Notes: a model not told the origin generated them from the letters alone. 64,000 nt of DNA from Cupriavidus pauculus (GCF_022179805.1 NZ_BPUO01000002.1:124001-188000), one strand, 5' to 3'; positions 26,255 through 39,968 are shown, counted from the first letter of the stretch. Translations and numbers: made by a program.

Positions 26255-27532
26255 TCAGGCGGAAGCTGCACTGAAATCTTCCATGTCGATGGCCGGCGCG
26301 CGCCCGGCAAGCCGGTCGGCCAGCAGGCCGGCGCTGCCCATGGCCAGCGTAAAACCCAGCGCGCCATGCCCCAGGTTCAGCCAGAGCCCGCGCAGCCGCG
26401 ACTCGCCGATCATCGGCAAGCCGGTCGGCGTGGCCGGACGCAGGCCCGCCCAGGGCTGCAGCGCGTCCAGGTCGGCGCCATCGGTCACGTTGCCGAACAC
26501 CGCGCGCGTCTGCGTGACCAGCGTCTGCGCCCGCTCGCGGTCGATCACGGCCCCGCCCCGCACGATATCGGCCATCCCCGCCACGCGCAGCGTGTTGCCA
26601 ATGCGCGCGTAGACGATCTTGTTCGCGAAGTCCGTCACGCTGATATGCGGTGCTTGCGCGCCCTCGGCAATCGGTACGGTGATGCTGTACCCCTTGAGCG
26701 GCCACAGCATCGGCCGGACGCCCGTGGGGCGCAGCAACGGCACGCTGCCGATGCCCCCGGACACGATCACCACATCGGCCGCGATGTCGCCACGGTCGGT
26801 GCGCAAACCCGTCACGCGGTCGCCGTTGCGCACCAGTTCGGTCACCTTGGTCCCGAACTTCAGCGTCACGGCTGGATTCCCTTGCAACAGATGGGCCAGC
26901 GACACGCAGAACAGATGACAATCGCCCACTTCCTCGCTGGGCGTGTAGATCGCACCGGCGATGTCGTCGCGGATGCCCGCCAGCGCCGGCTCCAGCGCCA
27001 CCGTCGCGGCGCGGTCCAGCGCCTGCTGCTCGCAGCCCAGGCTGGCCTGGTAATCCAGCAGGCGGCAGGCCGATACATACGCCGCCGCATCGCGGTGCAC
27101 CACAAGTTTGCCGCGCCGTGCAAAATCGAAACCGCCGCCCTCCTCGCGTGCCTCGGGCCGGTTGACGAACGCCTGCATGAGGTCGCGCGAATAAAAGGCG
27201 AGCCGCAGCAGCTTGCGCGTGGTGGCTTCGCTGGTCGATGCATTGCACGCCTGCACAAAGGCCAGCAGCCAGCGCCACTGGCCCGCATCCATAGACGGCC
27301 GGAAGCGCATCGGCGAATCGCGGTCCAGCAGCCAGCCCGGCACCTTGGACAGCACGCCCGGCCCGGCCAGCGGCGCCACGTAGCTGTAGCTGAGCTGCCC
27401 GCCATTGGCGAAGCTGGTTTCCTCGCCCGGCCCGTCGTGGCGTTCCACCACGGTCACTTCATGACCATCGTTGGCCAACCGCCAGGCGGTTGTCATGCCA
27501 ACCACACCGGCACCCACAATCGCTACGCGCAT
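26255..27532 (-). CDS. dadA: D-amino acid dehydrogenase small subunit-like (FAD)
   Basis: 425 residues. FAD-dependent oxidative deamination of D-amino acids (or a related amino-acid oxidoreductase) feeding the quinone pool. N-terminal FAD motif RVAIVGAGVVGMTTAWRLAN; DadA signatures SFANGGQLSYSYVAPLAGPG and LWPLKGYSITVPI; C-terminal GLRPATPTGLPMIGESR and LNLGHGALGFTLAMGSA. ATG 27532 starts at the Rossmann motif; longer in-frame starts have no support. No racemase (dadX) is seen. It is divergent from a LysR regulator that probably controls it. Substrate could differ from D-alanine. Confidence 0.9.
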   Translation of the reverse strand: MRVAIVGAGVVGMTTAWRLANDGHEVTVVERHDGPGEETSFANGGQLSYSYVAPLAGPGVLSKVPGWLLDRDSPMRFRPSMDAGQWRWLLAFVQACNASTSEATTRKLLRLAFYSRDLMQAFVNRPEAREEGGGFDFARRGKLVVHRDAAAYVSACRLLDYQASLGCEQQALDRAATVALEPALAGIRDDIAGAIYTPSEEVGDCHLFCVSLAHLLQGNPAVTLKFGTKVTELVRNGDRVTGLRTDRGDIAADVVIVSGGIGSVPLLRPTGVRPMLWPLKGYSITVPIAEGAQAPHISVTDFANKIVYARIGNTLRVAGMADIVRGGAVIDRERAQTLVTQTRAVFGNVTDGADLDALQPWAGLRPATPTGLPMIGESRLRGLWLNLGHGALGFTLAMGSAGLLADRLAGRAPAIDMEDFSAASA

Positions 27533-27715
27533 CTGACTTGCCTTCTCTTGCCGATTCAAACGATGGGCCAGAGCGTAGAGCACCGCGCGCGGGTTGCCTA
27601 ATGCCAATACGTGCCAGAATATGTCTTCAGGCTATGGATGCCGCCACTCGGGTCTTCCCGTAGTGCAAAGCACCATTTTTCCGCACCGAAACGGCATTCT
27701 TGCCGCACCACAACG
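27533..27715. promoter_or_regulatory. dadA / lysR divergent promoter region
   Basis: 183 bp. The divergent gene arrangement is typical for LysR-type control. No operator was assigned. Confidence 0.4.
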
Positions 27716-28669
27716 ATGCGTCTGCGTCAGATCGAAGTATTCCGTGCCGTCATGCTGACCGGCACCGTCAGCGAGGCCGCGCGCCTGCTGCATGTCTCGC
27801 AACCCGTCGTCACACGCGTGCTGCAGCACGCCGAGGCGTCGCTGGGCTTTCGCCTGTTCGACCGCCAGCGCGGCCGCCTGCAGCCCACGCCCGAGGCGCT
27901 GGCCCTGTATGGCGATGTCGAAAGGCTATATGGCGAGATCGAGCGCGTGCGGCGCGTGTCGGAAAGCCTGCGCCACAAGGGCGCGGGGCGCCTGCGCGTG
28001 GCCGCCACGCCCAGCCTGGCCAACCCGCTGCTGGTACCGGCCGTGCGCCGTTTCTGCGCGCGGCACCCCGACACCCAGGTACAGGTGCTGACCCACCACA
28101 CCAATGAAATCGTCGCGGCGCTGCTGGCCAACCAGATCGACGTGGGCTTTGCGTTCTCGCCGCCGCGCCATGAGGCCATCACCAGCGTCACCGTGGCCAC
28201 GGGACGCATGCTGCTGGCCGTGCCCCGCGCACAGCCGCTGCCCACGGGTGGGCGGCGTGGCATGGTGCCGATGCGCAAGATCATGGAGCGGCCGTTCATC
28301 GGCTACGACGACGACAGTTCGCTGGGGCTGTTGGTGCGCCAGACGCTGGCGCGCCATGCGCTGGAACCACATTCGACGCTGGAGGTGCAAACCTATTCGC
28401 TGGCCTTGGCGCTGGTCGACGCCGGCCTGGGCCTGACGCTGCTCGACGAGTACACGGCGCTGAGCGCCAACGCTGCCAACGTGGCGCTGCACGACGTGCA
28501 GCCCGAACTCGGTTTCGAAATCCATATGCTGCGCGCCAGCCATCGCGGCGCATCAAGCCTGGTCGATGACATGCAGGCCCACTTCACCGCGGCGGCGGAC
28601 GCCATGGCGGCGACGCTCGACGAGCGCCTCGAAACGCCGGTGGCACAGTTCGACGCCGTCCCCCGCTGA
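27716..28669 (+). CDS. LysR-family transcriptional regulator
   Basis: 317 residues. N-terminal winged helix (MRLRQIEVFRAVMLTGTVSE, then AARLLHVSQPVVTRVLQHAE) and a type-2 periplasmic-binding-like effector domain (GRLRVAATPSLANPLLVPAV onward). ATG 27716 gives the standard LysR start; the longer frame from 27611 adds a Ser/His-rich stretch without homology. It is transcribed away from dadA, so a role as activator of D-amino-acid catabolism is inferred. The effector is unknown. Confidence 0.92.
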   Translation: MRLRQIEVFRAVMLTGTVSEAARLLHVSQPVVTRVLQHAEASLGFRLFDRQRGRLQPTPEALALYGDVERLYGEIERVRRVSESLRHKGAGRLRVAATPSLANPLLVPAVRRFCARHPDTQVQVLTHHTNEIVAALLANQIDVGFAFSPPRHEAITSVTVATGRMLLAVPRAQPLPTGGRRGMVPMRKIMERPFIGYDDDSSLGLLVRQTLARHALEPHSTLEVQTYSLALALVDAGLGLTLLDEYTALSANAANVALHDVQPELGFEIHMLRASHRGASSLVDDMQAHFTAAADAMAATLDERLETPVAQFDAVPR

Positions 28670-28769
28670 TCCACGCGCCCGATCGAGCCCGCCGCATTGA
28701 GTCGACAATTGACAGCCCACCACGCCGTGCACCATCATCAACACGCACCGACCGGTGCGTGAGCCTTCT

Positions 28770-30062
28770 ATGTTCGTCCTGACCCTTATCCTCCTGGTGC
28801 TGGCGAGCGCGTTCTTCTCGATCTCAGAGATCGCCCTGACCGCAGCCCGGCGCACCAAGCTTCAAGTTCTCTCCGAACGCGGCGACCACCGCGCCACCAA
28901 GGTATTGCTGCTCAAGGAAGAGCCCGGCAACTTCTTCACCGTCGTGCAGATCGGCGTGAACAGCGTGGCGATCTTGGCCGGTATCCTTGGCGAGAAGCAC
29001 GTCTCCGACCTGCTCTTCGACGCGCTGCTGCCCTGGCTGAACCCCGACACCGCACAGCGCGTGGCCAATATCGGCTCGTTCCTGGTCGTGACGCTGGTGT
29101 TCATCCAGTTTGCCGATCTGATCCCGAAACGCGTGGCGATGACCTTCCCCGAAGCCTGCGCGCTCAACGTGATCGGTCCGATGCTGACCTTGCTGCGGGT
29201 CTTCAAACCCGTGGTCTGGGTGTTCAACGCGGCGGCCGACGCGATGCTGAAGCTGCTGGGCATCCCCACGAAGCCCGTCGACCAGATTACGACCGAGGAC
29301 ATCGCTGCCATGGTCGATGCGGGCGCCGAGGCCGGCGTGCTGCACAAGCACGAGCTGCATCTGATCGAGAACGTGTTCGAACTCGACTCCAAGCCGATTA
29401 CCGCGATCATGACGCCGCGCGACGACGTGGTTTTCCTGACGCTCGATGAATCGGCCGACAGCGTGCGCCGCAAGCTGGTCAAGCAGCCGCATGCGCAGTA
29501 CCCGGTGTGCGGCAAGAGCGTGGACGACGTGCTGGGCTACATGGATTCGAAGGACATCCTGCAGTTGCTGCTGGCCAACGAGAATGCGTCAGTGCTGGAC
29601 GACATCGGCAAGCACTACGACAAGAACGTGCTCGTGATTCCGGACACGCTGACGCTGTCCGAATCGCTGACGCGGTTCCGCGAGATGCACGAGAACTTTG
29701 CCGTGGTGATGAACGAGTACGGCCTGGTGGTGGGTATCGTCACGCTGGACGACATTGTCGGCGCGCTGATGGGCGACATCCTGTTTTCGAACGAAGACGA
29801 GCAGATCGTGCGCCGCGACGCCACATCGTGGCTGGTCGACGGCCTGACCCCGCTGGTCGACCTGAAGAAAGCGTTGGAACTCGATACGATCCCCGGCGAT
29901 GACTATGTCGACACCGCGGCCGGGCTGGTCATCTATGCGCTGAAGCGGATTCCGAAGAAGTCGGAATCGATCACCGTGGCCGGCTTCCGCTTCGAGGTGC
30001 TGGACATCGACCATCACAAGATCGACCAGTTGCTGGTGTCGCGCCTGCCGGCGGCCGAGTAA
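28770..30062 (+). CDS. CNNM/CBS-domain membrane protein (CorC/HlyC family)
   Basis: 430 residues. N-terminal DUF21/CNNM membrane domain (FVLTLILLVLASAFFSISEI, with further helices to about 190) that in relatives moves Mg2+ or Co2+. Two CBS domains follow (about 205-335; IMTPRDDVVFLTLDESADSV, MNEYGLVVGIVTLDDIVGAL), then a C-terminal CorC_HlyC domain (SWLVDGLTPLVDLKKAL to the end). The ATG at 28770 begins at the first helix; a GTG at 28755 is also in frame. The hemolysin label is historical; an ion-transport or magnesium-efflux role is more likely. Confidence 0.92.
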   Translation: MFVLTLILLVLASAFFSISEIALTAARRTKLQVLSERGDHRATKVLLLKEEPGNFFTVVQIGVNSVAILAGILGEKHVSDLLFDALLPWLNPDTAQRVANIGSFLVVTLVFIQFADLIPKRVAMTFPEACALNVIGPMLTLLRVFKPVVWVFNAAADAMLKLLGIPTKPVDQITTEDIAAMVDAGAEAGVLHKHELHLIENVFELDSKPITAIMTPRDDVVFLTLDESADSVRRKLVKQPHAQYPVCGKSVDDVLGYMDSKDILQLLLANENASVLDDIGKHYDKNVLVIPDTLTLSESLTRFREMHENFAVVMNEYGLVVGIVTLDDIVGALMGDILFSNEDEQIVRRDATSWLVDGLTPLVDLKKALELDTIPGDDYVDTAAGLVIYALKRIPKKSESITVAGFRFEVLDIDHHKIDQLLVSRLPAAE

Positions 30063-30111
30063 TGGCGAACAACAACGAGCGAACAACAGCGGCGAACGCC
30101 CAAAAACAAAA

Positions 30112-30147
30112 CCGACCTGAGCTTGCGCCGAGGTCGGTCTGAGTTTT
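30112..30147 (+). terminator. Terminator after the CNNM gene
   Basis: CCGACCT / AGGTCGG stem with a 12-nt loop, flanked by AAAA before and TCTGAGTTTT after. It starts about 50 nt past the stop codon. Confidence 0.7.
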
Positions 30148-30200
30148 ACTACTGTGTTTCTTGTCTGCCGGTGGTCGAAACAGTCGGCAGCTTTTTGTTT

Positions 30201-30290
<90 letters not shown>

Positions 30291-30374
30291 GGTAACTGGG
30301 TCGTTGCGTAAGCAGCGAAGCCGAGATTATAGGGACATTGCTATCAACTACGCAAGCCCCTTTTCCAACATTTT

Positions 30375-33174
<2,800 letters not shown>

Positions 33175-33402
33175 GGTACTGGAGCCTTTTCTGTCGGATA
33201 GCGGCCGCCGCAGGCGGCGCGGAACGCCACAGTGTAGACCATCGGCGCCGCGCGAAAAAATTCGGGGCCTGCCCTAAAGTCGGCTGAGGATTGGCCGATA
33301 ACGTCCAATGGCCCGCGTTTCATGCCCGCGGGAAGATCGACGCCGGCATACACGACCGGCGGCTCACTTCAGAACCACTGTTTGCGAATTTCGGGGATAT
33401 GT
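33175..33402. other. Intergenic region rarA / HEAT-like gene
   Basis: 228 bp between divergent genes. No RNA or small protein seen. Promoters for both sides are expected here, but none could be assigned. Confidence 0.4.
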
Positions 33403-34086
33403 ATGCTGCGATACCGCATGCTGATGTTCAAGCTGAACCGGCTGGCGAGCAAGAACAAGCTCAACGGCGTGGAGGAAATCTCGCTGGCCGGCCAGTTTGC
33501 CGAATTGATCGAGTCGCAGGAAACCGCCGACCAGGTCGTCACCGACCTGTTCGAGCATGAAAACCCGCACGTGCGCCGCATCGGCCTGGCCGCCATCCGC
33601 CGCACGCGCCGCTACGGCGGCAAGTTGCTGCTGCCGGCGCTGCTGCGCCGGATGATCGACGTGGAAGGCTGGATCCGCCACGACGCGATCTGGATCATCC
33701 AGGAAGCCGATCTCGACGGCGCCGAACTGCGTGCCGCGCTGCGCCGCGTCGCCGCCAACGTGCGCCTGCCGCAAGACGCGGTGCGCGCCAAGCAGAACCC
33801 GACCGACGGTATGCTGCATGCGGCCGTGCGCGCGCGCCAGTACCTCGATGTGCTGATCGCGCGCTCGGCGGCCGCCCATAACGCGGCACTGGCGGCAGGC
33901 GGCGGATTGCCCGGCGCCACCGATGGCAAGCCCTACGCGCAGGATTCGGTCGGCCATATCGGCGCCGTGCACCGCCAGTTGCAGCGCAAGCTGGCCGGGC
34001 GCAAGCTCAAGAGCAGCACCAAGCTCAAGTTCCGCAAGGTAGAGCCGCGCTACGAGGAAAACGACAACCGGCGCTTCCTGCTCTGA
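33403..34086 (+). CDS. HEAT-repeat-like hypothetical protein
   Basis: 227 residues. The middle (about 30-130) is alpha-helical with a HEAT/PBS-lyase flavour (VTDLFEHENPHVRRIGLAAI then RRTRRYGGKLLLPALL, DVEGWIRHDAIWIIQEADLD). The end is basic (RKLAGRKLKSSTKLKFRKVE). No signal peptide or membrane helix. ATG 33403 follows TCGGGGATATGT; alternative ATGs at 33418 and 33424 are possible. Function unknown; a scaffold or nucleic-acid-contact role is only a guess. Confidence 0.72.
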   Translation: MLRYRMLMFKLNRLASKNKLNGVEEISLAGQFAELIESQETADQVVTDLFEHENPHVRRIGLAAIRRTRRYGGKLLLPALLRRMIDVEGWIRHDAIWIIQEADLDGAELRAALRRVAANVRLPQDAVRAKQNPTDGMLHAAVRARQYLDVLIARSAAAHNAALAAGGGLPGATDGKPYAQDSVGHIGAVHRQLQRKLAGRKLKSSTKLKFRKVEPRYEENDNRRFLL

Positions 34087-34243
34087 GGCCACCCAGGCTG
34101 CGGCATGATGCTGCGCCGCCACAATGAGCGGCTTTGCGCGCCGATCTGAATTCTTTCGAATGCGGGCGCCGTGACGCGGCGTGCGCCGTACCATGGCTGG
34201 CAGCCGGCGACCCTGCCGGAGTCTCCTGGAGGACACGACTGCC

Positions 34244-34417
34244 ATGGCCATCACCACCCGCATGCGCAAGAAAAAGCAGTACAAGAAGGCGGTGTTGAAA
34301 CTGCGCTCCGCCATCAAGCGTGGCGACGAGGAAGCGATCCGCATCCGTCGCGAGAAACTGCAGGCGCTGCCCAAGCCGCGCCAGCGCTACGCGCGCGAAT
34401 CCCTGGCCACTTCGTAG
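34244..34417 (+). CDS. Small highly basic protein
   Basis: 57 residues, MAITTRMRKKKQYKKAVLKL to RYARESLATS. About one third Lys/Arg, predicted as one long helix. Preceded by GGAGG (TCCTGGAGGACACGACTGCC) and followed by a strong terminator, which argues for a real gene. The composition suggests nucleic-acid or ribosome association. No family recognised. Confidence 0.65.
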   Translation: MAITTRMRKKKQYKKAVLKLRSAIKRGDEEAIRIRREKLQALPKPRQRYARESLATS

Positions 34418-34425
34418 CCGCTTGC

Positions 34426-34455
34426 AAAAAACCCCGCATTACGCGGGGTTTTTTT
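34426..34455. terminator. Bidirectional terminator
   Basis: AAAAAACCCCGC / GCGGGGTTTTTTT with a 5-nt loop, between the convergent basic-protein and lipoprotein genes. A and T tracts on both sides serve both directions. Confidence 0.93.
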
Positions 34456-34466
34456 ATGGGATTTCG

Positions 34467-34901
34467 TCAGCCTTTGGCTCGATCCGTCAGCGCCTTCATC
34501 GCGTCAGCGGGCAGTGGACCGTGGCAGCTACGCTCGCCGCCGGCCTGGCCGATGATCAGCCAGACCTTGTCCGGCGTGGCCTTGGGATGCAGCACCCAGG
34601 CCGGGCCGCGCGCCGTATTGCTGGCTGGCAGGTCTTCCAGCACGCCGCTGTGCGGCGACTGCAGCAGCGCGGCGCAATCGTTCTGCGCGATACGCGTGGC
34701 CTTCAGGAAGTCCGTGTTGCCCAGCACCTCGGGCAGTGCCGTGTCCGAGCCGCGCAGGAAAGCGTCGACATCGAATTTGCTGGCATGGGTGCTCGCGCAG
34801 GCAGACAGCACCAGCGCCGCGACCAGCGCGCCGCCGGGAGCGGCGAGCCGGGAAACCTGGCGCAGGCCAGCGAGATGAAGCAAGGCGGGGGCGTCTTTCA
34901 T
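34467..34901 (-). CDS. Putative small lipoprotein
   Basis: 144 residues. A basic N-terminus and hydrophobic stretch (GGALVAALVLSACAS) end in a lipobox LSAC, so the mature protein probably starts with a lipidated Cys near residue 34. The remainder has two more Cys (NDCAALLQ, ERSCHGPLP) that could form a disulfide. No domain recognised. It lies 34 nt after the lolA stop (34936), the lipoprotein-carrier gene, so co-expression is likely. Confidence 0.75.
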   Translation of the reverse strand: MKDAPALLHLAGLRQVSRLAAPGGALVAALVLSACASTHASKFDVDAFLRGSDTALPEVLGNTDFLKATRIAQNDCAALLQSPHSGVLEDLPASNTARGPAWVLHPKATPDKVWLIIGQAGGERSCHGPLPADAMKALTDRAKG

Positions 34902-34935
34902 GGCTGTCCTTGAGCGGCTTTGTCTTACTGCTTCC

Positions 34936-35571
34936 TCATTGCTTCATCACGTCGGCGCCCTTGGGCACCGTGAACCGGAAGGCGTCCGCCGGCAGCGACG
35001 GGTTCTTCTGGATGCCCGTGAACGTCAGCATCGTGGTGTTGCCGAACGCGTCGCGCAATTCCATCGCCTCCAGGTTACCGCTCTTGAAGCCGATGCCGAT
35101 ACGTTCGAACTGCGTATCCTTTGATTTCGGCGTCAGCTCCAGCCATTCCACCCCATCGCGCGTGGCGCCGTTCTTCACGTCGAAATTCTTCGACAGGTCG
35201 TTGCTACCGAACAGGATGGCGGCCGGGCTCGAACCCAGTGCGTTGTCGAGCTTGCGCTCGGTCACCTGGTTCAGGTCCTTGTCGTAGATGTACAGCGTCT
35301 GGCCGTCGGCCTGCAGCAGCTGGTCGTACGGCTTGGTATAGCGCCACGTGAATTTGCCGGGGCGCGAGAACGCAAAGATGCCGCTCGACGTGCCGGCCGT
35401 CTTGGCGTCGGCGCCCTGCCCCTTGATCTGCTTCTGCGTGAACTCGCCGCGCGCGCTCTTCACGCTGGTGACAAAGCTCTGCAGCTGGTCGGTGGCCGCG
35501 GCGTGCGCGGCGGGCATGGCGGCCAGTAGCGCCAGCGTCGCGCACAACGGCGCGAGAATGCGGTGTCGCAT
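34936..35571 (-). CDS. lolA: Outer-membrane lipoprotein carrier protein LolA
   Basis: 211 residues. Periplasmic chaperone that ferries lipoproteins from LolCDE to LolB. Signal peptide ends at AAHA, then the LolA pattern: [60 protein letters not shown] and [23 protein letters not shown] 35571 is preceded by GTGAGGATGGAATCC; further upstream ATG and GTG codons exist. It sits between ftsK and the lipoprotein gene on the same strand. Confidence 0.95.
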   Translation of the reverse strand: MRHRILAPLCATLALLAAMPAAHAAATDQLQSFVTSVKSARGEFTQKQIKGQGADAKTAGTSSGIFAFSRPGKFTWRYTKPYDQLLQADGQTLYIYDKDLNQVTERKLDNALGSSPAAILFGSNDLSKNFDVKNGATRDGVEWLELTPKSKDTQFERIGIGFKSGNLEAMELRDAFGNTTMLTFTGIQKNPSLPADAFRFTVPKGADVMKQ

Positions 35572-35709
35572 GGATTCCATCCTCACGAATTGACTAGTGT
35601 CCGGTTAGAGCGCGCCCGGTCTGGCCGAATTCCGCGACAGGCTGTGACCGGCGTAACAGTATATTACGCGTCACTTTGGCCGTTGCGGATGGCAAACCCG
35701 GCGCGCGGC

Positions 35710-38040
35710 TCAGTCGTCGCTGGTGGCGCTGCTGCCGGCCGGCACCAGGATGTCGCGGTTGCCGTTGCCCGACATGGCGGAGACCAGGCCGGCCTTCTCC
35801 ATGTCCTCCAGCAGCCGCGCAGCGCGGTTGTAGCCGATGCGCAGATGGCGCTGCACGAGCGAGATCGATGCGCGGCGGTTCTTGATCACCACTTCCACGG
35901 CCTGGTCGTACAGCGGATCGGCCTCGCCGCCGCCCCCGCCAATGCCCGCGCCACCGCCCAGGCTGTCGCCCGCGCCATCGCCATCGACCAGGCCACCTTC
36001 GAGAATGCCCTCGATGTAGTTGGCCCCGCCGCTTTCCTTGAGCTTTTCGACTACGCGATGCACTTCGTCGTCAGAGACGAAGGCGCCGTGCACCCGCACC
36101 GGCATGCCGGTACCGGGCGCCAGGTAGAGCATGTCGCCCATGCCCAGCAGCGCCTCGGCACCCTGCTGGTCCAGGATGGTCCGCGAATCGATCTTGCTGC
36201 TGACCTGGAACGCGATGCGCGTGGGCACGTTGGCCTTGATCAGCCCGGTGATCACGTCGACCGACGGCCGCTGCGTGGCCAGCACCAGGTGCAGGCCGGC
36301 GGCGCGCGCCTTCTGGGCGATCCGGGCTATCAGTTCCTCGACCTTCTTGCCCACCACCATCATCAGGTCGGCCAGTTCGTCGATCACGATCACGATCACC
36401 GGCAGCCTTTCCAGCGGCTCGGGCGCGTCGGGCGTCAGGCTGAACGGGTTCGGAATCTTCTCTTCCCTGGCCGCCGCCTCGTCGATCTTCTTGTTGTAGC
36501 CGGCCAGGTTACGCACGCCCACCTTGCTCATGAGCTTGTAGCGGCGTTCCATCTCGCCCACGGCCCAGTTCAGCGCGTTGCCGGCCTGGCGCATGTCGGT
36601 CACCACGGGGCACAGCAGGTGCGGAATGCCCTCGTAGACGCTCATTTCCAGCATCTTCGGATCGATCAGGATCAGGCGTACCTGGTCTGCCTTGGCCTTG
36701 TACAGCAGCGACAGGATCATCGCGTTGATGCCCACCGACTTGCCCGAACCCGTGGTACCGGCCACCATGCAGTGCGGCATCTTGGCCAGGTCGGCCACCA
36801 TCGGCTTGCCGGCAATGTCCTTGCCCAGCGCCATGGTCAGGCTCGACGCGCTCTCGTTGTAGACGTGCGAACCCAGGATCTCGGCCAGACGCACGGTCTG
36901 GCGCTTCGGATTCGGCAGTTCCAAGCCCATGTAGTTCTTGCCCGGAATCGTCTCCACCACGCGGATCGACACCAGCGACAGGCTGCGCGCCAGGTCGCGT
37001 GCCAGGTTCACCACCTGGCTGCCCTTCACGCCCGTGGCCGGCTCGATCTCGTAGCGCGTGATCACGGGGCCCGGATAGGCGGCCACCACCTTGACCTCCA
37101 CGCCAAAGTCCTTGAGCTTCTTCTCGATCAGGCGCGACGTGTATTCCAGCGTTTCGGCGCTGACGGTTTCCTGGTGGGCCGGCACGGCGTCGAGCAGCGA
37201 CAGCGGCGGGAGGTCTGAATCCTGGATATCGGCAAACAGCGGCTGCTGCTTCTCGCGCTCCACGCGCTCATGCTTGGGCACGGCCTGCGGGCGCACGATC
37301 TGTACCGGCGCCGCCTCTTCCTGCTTCACGCGCTGCACTTCGACGGTTTCGGTGCGCTCCACCTTGGCGGCCGCGCCGATGATGCGGTCCTGCTTCTTTT
37401 CGCGGCGCGCCTTGAACCCGGCGAACAGCGTCTCGACGAAGCCGCCCACGTGCTCGGCCACGGACAGCCACGAGAAATGGAAGAACAGCGAAAGGCCGAT
37501 GGCGAACATCAGCAACAGCAGCAGCGTGGCGCCCGAGAAACCCAGCGCCAGTTGCAGCCAGCCGCCCAGCAGGTCGCCCAGCACCCCGCCGGGGGCGCGC
37601 GGCAACGCGGCGCGCAGCGGGTACATGCGGATGGCCTCCAGGCCCATGCTCGACACCAGCGTCAGCGCAAAGCCGATCCAGCTCACCACGGTGCCGTGCT
37701 GGGCCTCGGGCAAGCGCTCGGGCAGTTCGGCGGTCAGCACCCGCCAGCCGCGCCAGCAGCGGCGCAGCAGCAGCACGCTCCACCAGTAGGCCGAGAAACC
37801 GAAGATGAAGAACAGGATGTCCGCCACCCAGGCGCCCACGCGGCCCCCGAGGTTGCGGATATCGGACACCTGGCTGGCATGCGACCAGCCGGGGTCGGCC
37901 TTGCTGTAGCTGGCCAGCACGCACAGGAAGCCGAGCGTCACGGCAAGCAGCAGGAACCAGCGCACCTCGCCAAGCAGCTTGCCGATGCGCGATGGAAGTG
38001 CCGACGGGTCGGTCCGGGTAGTCGTGGTTGCGCGAGCCAT
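35710..38040 (-). CDS. ftsK: DNA translocase FtsK
   Basis: 776 residues. Septum-located translocase that resolves chromosome dimers with XerCD. N-terminal membrane domain with four helices (about 20-190), a linker of about 120 residues, and the alpha/beta motor with Walker [21 protein letters not shown] and Walker B-type [19 protein letters not shown]. The C-terminal gamma winged helix ([20 protein letters not shown]) reads KOPS sites. The short Pro/Gln linker is usual for non-enteric FtsK. A Gly-rich spacer ([16 protein letters not shown]) precedes the gamma domain. Confidence 0.96.
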   Translation of the reverse strand: MARATTTTRTDPSALPSRIGKLLGEVRWFLLLAVTLGFLCVLASYSKADPGWSHASQVSDIRNLGGRVGAWVADILFFIFGFSAYWWSVLLLRRCWRGWRVLTAELPERLPEAQHGTVVSWIGFALTLVSSMGLEAIRMYPLRAALPRAPGGVLGDLLGGWLQLALGFSGATLLLLLMFAIGLSLFFHFSWLSVAEHVGGFVETLFAGFKARREKKQDRIIGAAAKVERTETVEVQRVKQEEAAPVQIVRPQAVPKHERVEREKQQPLFADIQDSDLPPLSLLDAVPAHQETVSAETLEYTSRLIEKKLKDFGVEVKVVAAYPGPVITRYEIEPATGVKGSQVVNLARDLARSLSLVSIRVVETIPGKNYMGLELPNPKRQTVRLAEILGSHVYNESASSLTMALGKDIAGKPMVADLAKMPHCMVAGTTGSGKSVGINAMILSLLYKAKADQVRLILIDPKMLEMSVYEGIPHLLCPVVTDMRQAGNALNWAVGEMERRYKLMSKVGVRNLAGYNKKIDEAAAREEKIPNPFSLTPDAPEPLERLPVIVIVIDELADLMMVVGKKVEELIARIAQKARAAGLHLVLATQRPSVDVITGLIKANVPTRIAFQVSSKIDSRTILDQQGAEALLGMGDMLYLAPGTGMPVRVHGAFVSDDEVHRVVEKLKESGGANYIEGILEGGLVDGDGAGDSLGGGAGIGGGGGEADPLYDQAVEVVIKNRRASISLVQRHLRIGYNRAARLLEDMEKAGLVSAMSGNGNRDILVPAGSSATSDD

Positions 38041-38150
38041 GCGTCAGGGTCTGTTCGATCGTGCGAAGTGGACGATGGCGGCCATTTTAACCTTGGCCGG
38101 CCCTATCGCCTCCATTGGAATTTGCAACAGTCGGCAAACGCCGTGCCACA

Positions 38151-39175
<1,025 letters not shown>

Positions 39176-39218
39176 TCGCACCTTGAGCCGGCCAAGGGCC
39201 GGCACTGGCACCAGACCT

Positions 39219-39254
39219 TCGGGGACGCCCGCCTTGCAGCGGCCGTCCCCGATT
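39219..39254 (+). terminator. Possible trxB terminator hairpin
   Basis: TCGGGGACG / CGTCCCCGA stem with a 16-nt loop followed by TTTCCTTAT. Moderate T-tract. It overlaps the -35 box of the next gene. Confidence 0.5.
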
Positions 39255-39264
39255 TCCTTATAAT
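39234..39264 (+). promoter_or_regulatory. Promoter of the Smr-domain gene
   Basis: TTGCAG (39234-39239) and TATAAT (39259-39264) with a 19-bp spacer. Predicted start about 39271, close to a GTG at 39274 and 24 nt before the ATG at 39295. Confidence 0.55.
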
Positions 39265-39294
39265 CGGTGCCGAGTGTTATTTGAGACTTCTGCC

Positions 39295-39960
39295 ATGCCG
39301 GACGGCGCCAAAACCCCACCCAAGCGATTCGGCCTGCACGATCTGGCCGGGCTGCGCAACGACCTGAAAGCCGATGCCGAACGGCGCGAAGCCGAGCGTG
39401 TGGCCGCCGAGGCCGCCGCAAAGCGCGCCGAGGAAGAAGCCAATGTCTTCCGGTCCAGTATCGGCACGGTCAGTTCCCTGCGCGACCGCAACCGCGTGCA
39501 GCATCCCGTCAAGACACCCGAGCCGATCCCGGTGCAATCCCAGCTCAACGACAAGGCGGTGCTTGAGGCATCCCTGTCCGACGAGTTCGACGTGGAAAAC
39601 CTGCTCGACATCGACGAAACCATGTCGTTCCGGCGGCCTGGCATTGGCGAGGATGTGATCAAGAAACTGCGCCGGGGCGAATGGGTGCCGCAGGACAAGG
39701 TGGACCTGCACGGCTTGCGCAGCGACGAAGCGCGCGAGGCACTGGCCAACTTCCTGCGCCGCTCGGTGCGCAACGGCGTGCGCTGCGTGCGCGTGATCCA
39801 CGGCAAGGGCATCGGCTCGCCGGACAAGCTGCCCGTCCTCAAGGGCAAGGTCCGCAGCTGGCTCGTGCAGAAAGAGGAAGTGATCGCTTTCGTCCAGGCC
39901 CGCGAGTCGCAAGGCGGCGCGGGCGCCCTGATGGTCCTGTTGCGCCAGCCCCGCCCCTGA
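39295..39960 (+). CDS. Smr/MutS-family endonuclease-like protein
   Basis: 221 residues. N-terminal helical stretch with Glu/Ala/Arg repeats (RREAERVAAEAAAKRAEEEA), then an Smr domain (about 135-220) with the hallmarks DLHGLRSDEAREALANFLRR and VIHGKGIGSPDKLPVLKGKV. Smr domains act as nucleases on DNA or RNA (SmrA/SmrB type). ATG 39295 or GTG 39274 could be used. The TRIC-family gene follows after 8 nt. Confidence 0.88.
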   Translation: MPDGAKTPPKRFGLHDLAGLRNDLKADAERREAERVAAEAAAKRAEEEANVFRSSIGTVSSLRDRNRVQHPVKTPEPIPVQSQLNDKAVLEASLSDEFDVENLLDIDETMSFRRPGIGEDVIKKLRRGEWVPQDKVDLHGLRSDEAREALANFLRRSVRNGVRCVRVIHGKGIGSPDKLPVLKGKVRSWLVQKEEVIAFVQARESQGGAGALMVLLRQPRP

Positions 39961-39968
39961 CGCCCCCT

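Noticed and set aside
27611..27715. N-terminal extension of the LysR regulator
   Set aside because: LysR proteins begin at the helix-turn-helix; the extra 35 residues are Ser/His-rich and unlike the family.
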